Made by a program: the position numbers and the translations under genes | The notes under the pieces: model-generated | What the model was told of the DNA's origin: nothing | Seen by the model: only the letters and a program-made list of their open reading frames with translations | Database searches by the model: none | In this document: one piece after another, positions 29,800 to 29,878 of the stretch | Layout of the letters: each line of letters starts with the position of its first letter | Position numbering within the stretch: position 1 is the first letter of the stretch | NCBI GenBank assembly: GCA_017466455.1 | Contig: JAFTUD010000011.1 | Location: forward strand, 1 to 29,878 | Reading direction: 5' to 3' | Origin: Clostridia bacterium | GTDB taxonomy: Bacteria; Bacillota_A; Clostridia; Oscillospirales; CAG-272 | Length of the DNA stretch: 29,878 nucleotides

Positions 29800-29878
29800 C
29801 TATGACGAGTCATAGACTCGGTCTTATCAAGGGTGGCGCCTCCAAGGAACGAAAAAAGCAACCTTGTTAGGTTGCTTC
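29800..29878 (-). terminator. Repeated terminator module, copy 3 of 3, cut by the window end
   Basis: Stem GCAACC/GGTTGC (29858-29875). On the minus strand T6 and CGTTCCTTGGAGGCGCC follow, then the ACCCTTGATAAGACCGAG tail and the dyad CTATGAC-TC-GTCATAG. Confidence 0.7.

Overview
The window looks like a chromosomal segment of a low-to-moderate GC member of class Clostridia (Bacillota), probably an uncultured gut lineage. The basis is strong AAGGAG-type ribosome binding sites, ATG/TTG/GTG starts, TTGACA/TATAAT promoters, BspA-like leucine-rich-repeat and lipoprotein families, and short palindromic repeat arrays. I cannot name the genus. All genes but one (rlmA, 17961-18788) lie on the minus strand. 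No rRNA, tRNA, phage, transposase or CRISPR array was recognised.

Layout from right to left, the direction of transcription for nearly everything. 28839-29878 holds a small membrane protein and a repeat-rich, gene-free end. 26105-28611 holds a small two-helix membrane protein, a TetR regulator with its own candidate operator, a terminator, and a three-gene membrane/lipoprotein operon behind a strong promoter. 23302-25971 is a calcium-type P-ATPase with a perfect 24-bp dyad at its transcription start. 20945-22828 is a secreted leucine-rich-repeat protein whose promoter lies beside a G10 tract and a 16-bp-arm palindrome. 18855-20611 is a compact cluster: a small Ser/Thr/Asp/Glu-rich lipoprotein, an HPr-kinase-like protein, a PqqD-like chaperone and an S26-type peptidase. 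It resembles part of a peptide-modification pathway but lacks an obvious catalytic modifying enzyme. 16534-18788 holds two divergent rRNA methyltransferase genes (RlmD type and RlmA type).

12059-16366 is the strangest stretch. Small genes of unknown function, plus a four-helix-bundle protein, are separated by near-identical modules. Module Y (three copies) lies upstream of three gene starts. Module X (two clear copies) directly abuts two stop codons. Arrays of different short hairpins separated by a constant 7-8 nt linker lie at three places, and in two arrays the linker flips orientation half-way. The result resembles an array of gene cassettes and is my main candidate for something undescribed.

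239-11878 is one probable long operon: a secreted M6-type metalloprotease lipoprotein, a cytoplasmic GH38 alpha-mannosidase, a GH31 glycosidase of the NET37/MYORG type, an APH-fold kinase, a DUF4279 protein, a NIF3-like metal protein, a metallo-beta-lactamase-fold hydrolase and a polytopic membrane protein. The natural reading is glycoprotein or oligosaccharide breakdown, with the kinase possibly acting on a released sugar. No transporter is present to feed the cytoplasmic enzymes.
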